A DNA stretch of 64,000 nt from an uncultured Acetobacteraceae bacterium (lineage in GTDB: Bacteria > Pseudomonadota > Alphaproteobacteria > Acetobacterales > Acetobacteraceae): contig CAIXEA010000022.1 of NCBI GenBank assembly GCA_903918315.1, positions 27,189-91,188 of the forward strand, given 5' to 3'. Under the pieces are notes generated by a model. It was not told the origin of the DNA. It searched no databases and saw only the letters and a list, made by a program, of their open reading frames with translations. Below, one piece after another: positions 62,416-64,000 of the stretch (position 1 is its first letter; each line of letters starts with the position of its first letter). The translations under genes were made by a program, and so were the position numbers.

Positions 62416-63620
62416 TAGAGCCCCAACACGGCTTTGGTGAGAATGTTCTTCTGAATCTCGTTGGTGCCGCCGTAAATCGACGCCGCGCGGAGAAACAGGT
62501 AGCTGGTGACGGAGGCGGAGGACGCCTCCTGCAGGTCGTCGGGCGCGTTCATCGCCGCCAATTCCTGCGCCCACATGGGCGTGGCCATCGGGCCGGCGAC
62601 ATCGATCGCCAGTTCCGTGGTGGCTTGTAGCAACTCCGTGCCCTTGACCTTCAGCACCGACGACAGCGGGTCGGGACGGCCCGAGCCCTTGGCTTTGTCA
62701 TGCGCGGAGACGACGCGGTACTGGGTGATCTCCAGCGCCTTCATATCCACCTGAAGCTGGGCGACGCGCTGGCGGAACACCGCGTCCTCGATCAGCGGGC
62801 GGCCATTGGCGTTCACCTGTTTGGCCATGTCGATGGAGGCGTTCACGCGCTCCCGCGACTTACCGAGCCGGGCGATGCCGGTGCGTTCATTCCCGAGCAG
62901 GAATTTGGCGACATCCCAGCCCTTGTTTTCCTCATGCACGAGCTGATCGACGGGGACCTTCACGTCGTCGAAGAACACCTCGTTCAGATGGTGCGAGCCG
63001 TCGATCGAGACGATCGGGCGGACGGTGATGCCGGGGGTCTTCATGTCCACGAGCAGGAAGGAGATGCCTTCCTGGCGCTTGCGCGCGTTCGGGTTCGTGC
63101 GGACGAGGACAAAACACCAGTCGGCGTGATGCGCGGTGGAGGTCCAGATCTTCTGGCCGTTGACGATGTAGAAATCACCCTCCCGCTTCGCCGCGGTCTT
63201 GAGGGAGGCGAGGTCGGAGCCGGCGCCCGGCTCACTGAAGCCCTGGCACCACCAATCGTCGATATTGGCCGCGCGCGGCAGGAAGCGCTTCTTCTGCGCC
63301 TCGGTCCCGAATTGGATCAGCACGGGGCCGATCATGGTGATGTTGAAGGAGGAGAGTTCCGGCGCGGGGGCCATCTGGTTCTCTTCCAGGAAGATCATCT
63401 TCTGGATCGCGGTCCAACCGGTGCCGCCCCATTCCTTGGGCCAGGACAGGCCGGCCCAGCCCTTGGCATTGAGGATACGTTGCCAGCGGACGGTGTCCTC
63501 TTTGGTGGGGGCATGGCCGAGCTTCATCCGGGCATGGATGTCGGCGGGCAGGGCCTCGCGGATGAAGGTGCGGACTTCCTCGCGGAAGGCGATCTCTTCC
63601 GGGGTAAAGCGAAGATCCAT
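62415..63620 (-). CDS. acyl-CoA dehydrogenase
   Basis: A 401-residue acyl-CoA dehydrogenase: start DLRFTPEEIAFREEVRTFI, the FAD/substrate block CQGFSEPGAGSDLASL, WTSTAHHADWC, and the C-terminal YGGTNEIQKNIL. It is adjacent to a second, different acyl-CoA dehydrogenase gene. Adjacent unlike pairs in some bacteria form mixed alpha2beta2 enzymes acting on bulky acyl-CoAs such as steroid side chains; that is a possibility here, not a demonstration. Confidence 0.93.
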   Translation of the reverse strand: MDLRFTPEEIAFREEVRTFIREALPADIHARMKLGHAPTKEDTVRWQRILNAKGWAGLSWPKEWGGTGWTAIQKMIFLEENQMAPAPELSSFNITMIGPVLIQFGTEAQKKRFLPRAANIDDWWCQGFSEPGAGSDLASLKTAAKREGDFYIVNGQKIWTSTAHHADWCFVLVRTNPNARKRQEGISFLLVDMKTPGITVRPIVSIDGSHHLNEVFFDDVKVPVDQLVHEENKGWDVAKFLLGNERTGIARLGKSRERVNASIDMAKQVNANGRPLIEDAVFRQRVAQLQVDMKALEITQYRVVSAHDKAKGSGRPDPLSSVLKVKGTELLQATTELAIDVAGPMATPMWAQELAAMNAPDDLQEASSASVTSYLFLRAASIYGGTNEIQKNILTKAVLGL

Positions 63621-63651
63621 TGGCGTGCGTTCCTCCTACTGGCGGGTAGCT

Positions 63652-63960
63652 TAGGCCGGCCGGGCAGGGTGGCGCAACGGGGTGAGTCTCACGGCGTATG
63701 GGGTGTTGGCGTGCGCATGGGTGTTGCCGGTGTATGGGGCTGGGTAGTTTGGACAGGGGGCAGGCTGGGCCTTGATGGCCCGGGCAGAAGGCTGGTTCCG
63801 GCGACTCTCACGGCGTATGGGGTGTTGACGTGCGCATGGGCATCGCTGGGCCATCCCGGGCCTGTCCGGAGGGTCCCCCCATGGCCCCCGTCCTGATGGC
63901 CCGGGCACCAGGCCGCTGCCCGTTCGGCGGGGGTTCTCACGGCGTATGGGGTTTTATTCC
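63652..63960. repeat. tandem repeat of about 120-bp units
   Basis: The block TCTCACGGCGTATGGGGT occurs at 63687, 63806 and 63935, each preceded by a GGCC(C)GGGCA-AGGC-like block (63652, 63776 and 63895). The first two copies continue with GTTG-x-CGTGCGCATGG. The spacing is 119 and 129 bases. It extends toward the right edge, beyond which the copy number is unknown. Frames through it are repeat-coded and I do not call a gene. Confidence 0.7.
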
Positions 63961-64000
63961 ATCCGGCGTAACCATGGGCTCAGGCCCTATCCGTCATGGC

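Noticed and set aside
63687..63952. Three spaced repeats that could suggest a CRISPR array
   Set aside because: Spacing is about 120 bases, the sequences between copies are partly alike, and no cas gene is near.

Overview
The window is GC-rich, densely coded DNA. Its gene content (paired acyl-CoA dehydrogenases, several luciferase-like flavin enzymes, orphan solute-binding proteins, a NodT-type outer membrane factor, an ECF sigma/anti-sigma pair) fits an alphaproteobacterium, most likely Rhodospirillales/Acetobacteraceae-like. That placement is inference from style and gene families, not from a marker gene. I see no rRNA, tRNA, CRISPR array, transposase or phage gene, and almost every base is in a gene.

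Layout. 0.1-8.2 kb: phosphoesterase and amidase (-), a hypothetical protein, a small lipoprotein and an MFS exporter (+), a RidA-like protein, an alpha/beta hydrolase, and an EmrB/EmrA-type pump whose two genes diverge. 8.3-17 kb: a seven-gene dipeptide/oligopeptide ABC operon (-) in the order ATPase, ATPase, three tandem paralogous solute-binding proteins, permease, permease. 17.1-21.7 kb: a stress module with a cupredoxin and a Tat-exported phosphoesterase (-) divergent from an ECF sigma factor, its zinc-type anti-sigma factor and a GH15 glycoside hydrolase (+). The two divergent promoters carry the same two-box motif with the same spacing. 21.7-30.8 kb: a complete MdtABC-like RND efflux operon with its own outer membrane factor (-). 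30.9-35.6 kb: a branched-chain-amino-acid-type ABC importer (+), followed by an acyltransferase and a DUF445 membrane protein.

38.3-63.6 kb is a catabolic region. It opens with a crotonase, an Ldh_2-family oxidoreductase, an orphan solute-binding protein and an NDP-forming acyl-CoA synthetase in one operon. An OmpA-like protein with exact 85-residue repeats follows, then a serine-glyoxylate-type aminotransferase with a luciferase-like enzyme. Next come an SDR dehydrogenase, a glycine-rich repeat lipoprotein, a sugar-acid dehydratase of the IlvD/Edd family and a small monooxygenase-like protein, with a truncated second copy of the dehydratase. A nine-gene operon (51.8-61.1 kb) then carries a 2-hydroxyacid dehydrogenase, an OFA-family transporter, glcD, a luciferase-like enzyme, an orphan solute-binding protein, glcE, a small membrane protein, glcF and a TPR protein. 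Two adjacent acyl-CoA dehydrogenases (-) close the coding part, and the last 350 bases are a tandem repeat.

Working together: GlcDEF would oxidise 2-hydroxyacids such as glycolate to glyoxylate, and the aminotransferase would turn glyoxylate into glycine. The dehydratase and SDR enzyme suggest sugar-acid breakdown, and the acyl-CoA enzymes suggest use of organic acids. Efflux and import systems fill the left half. The points I would look at first are the matched divergent ECF promoters, the triple solute-binding protein operon, the 85-residue repeat protein, the glc operon split by two unrelated genes, and the 57-bp palindromic element.
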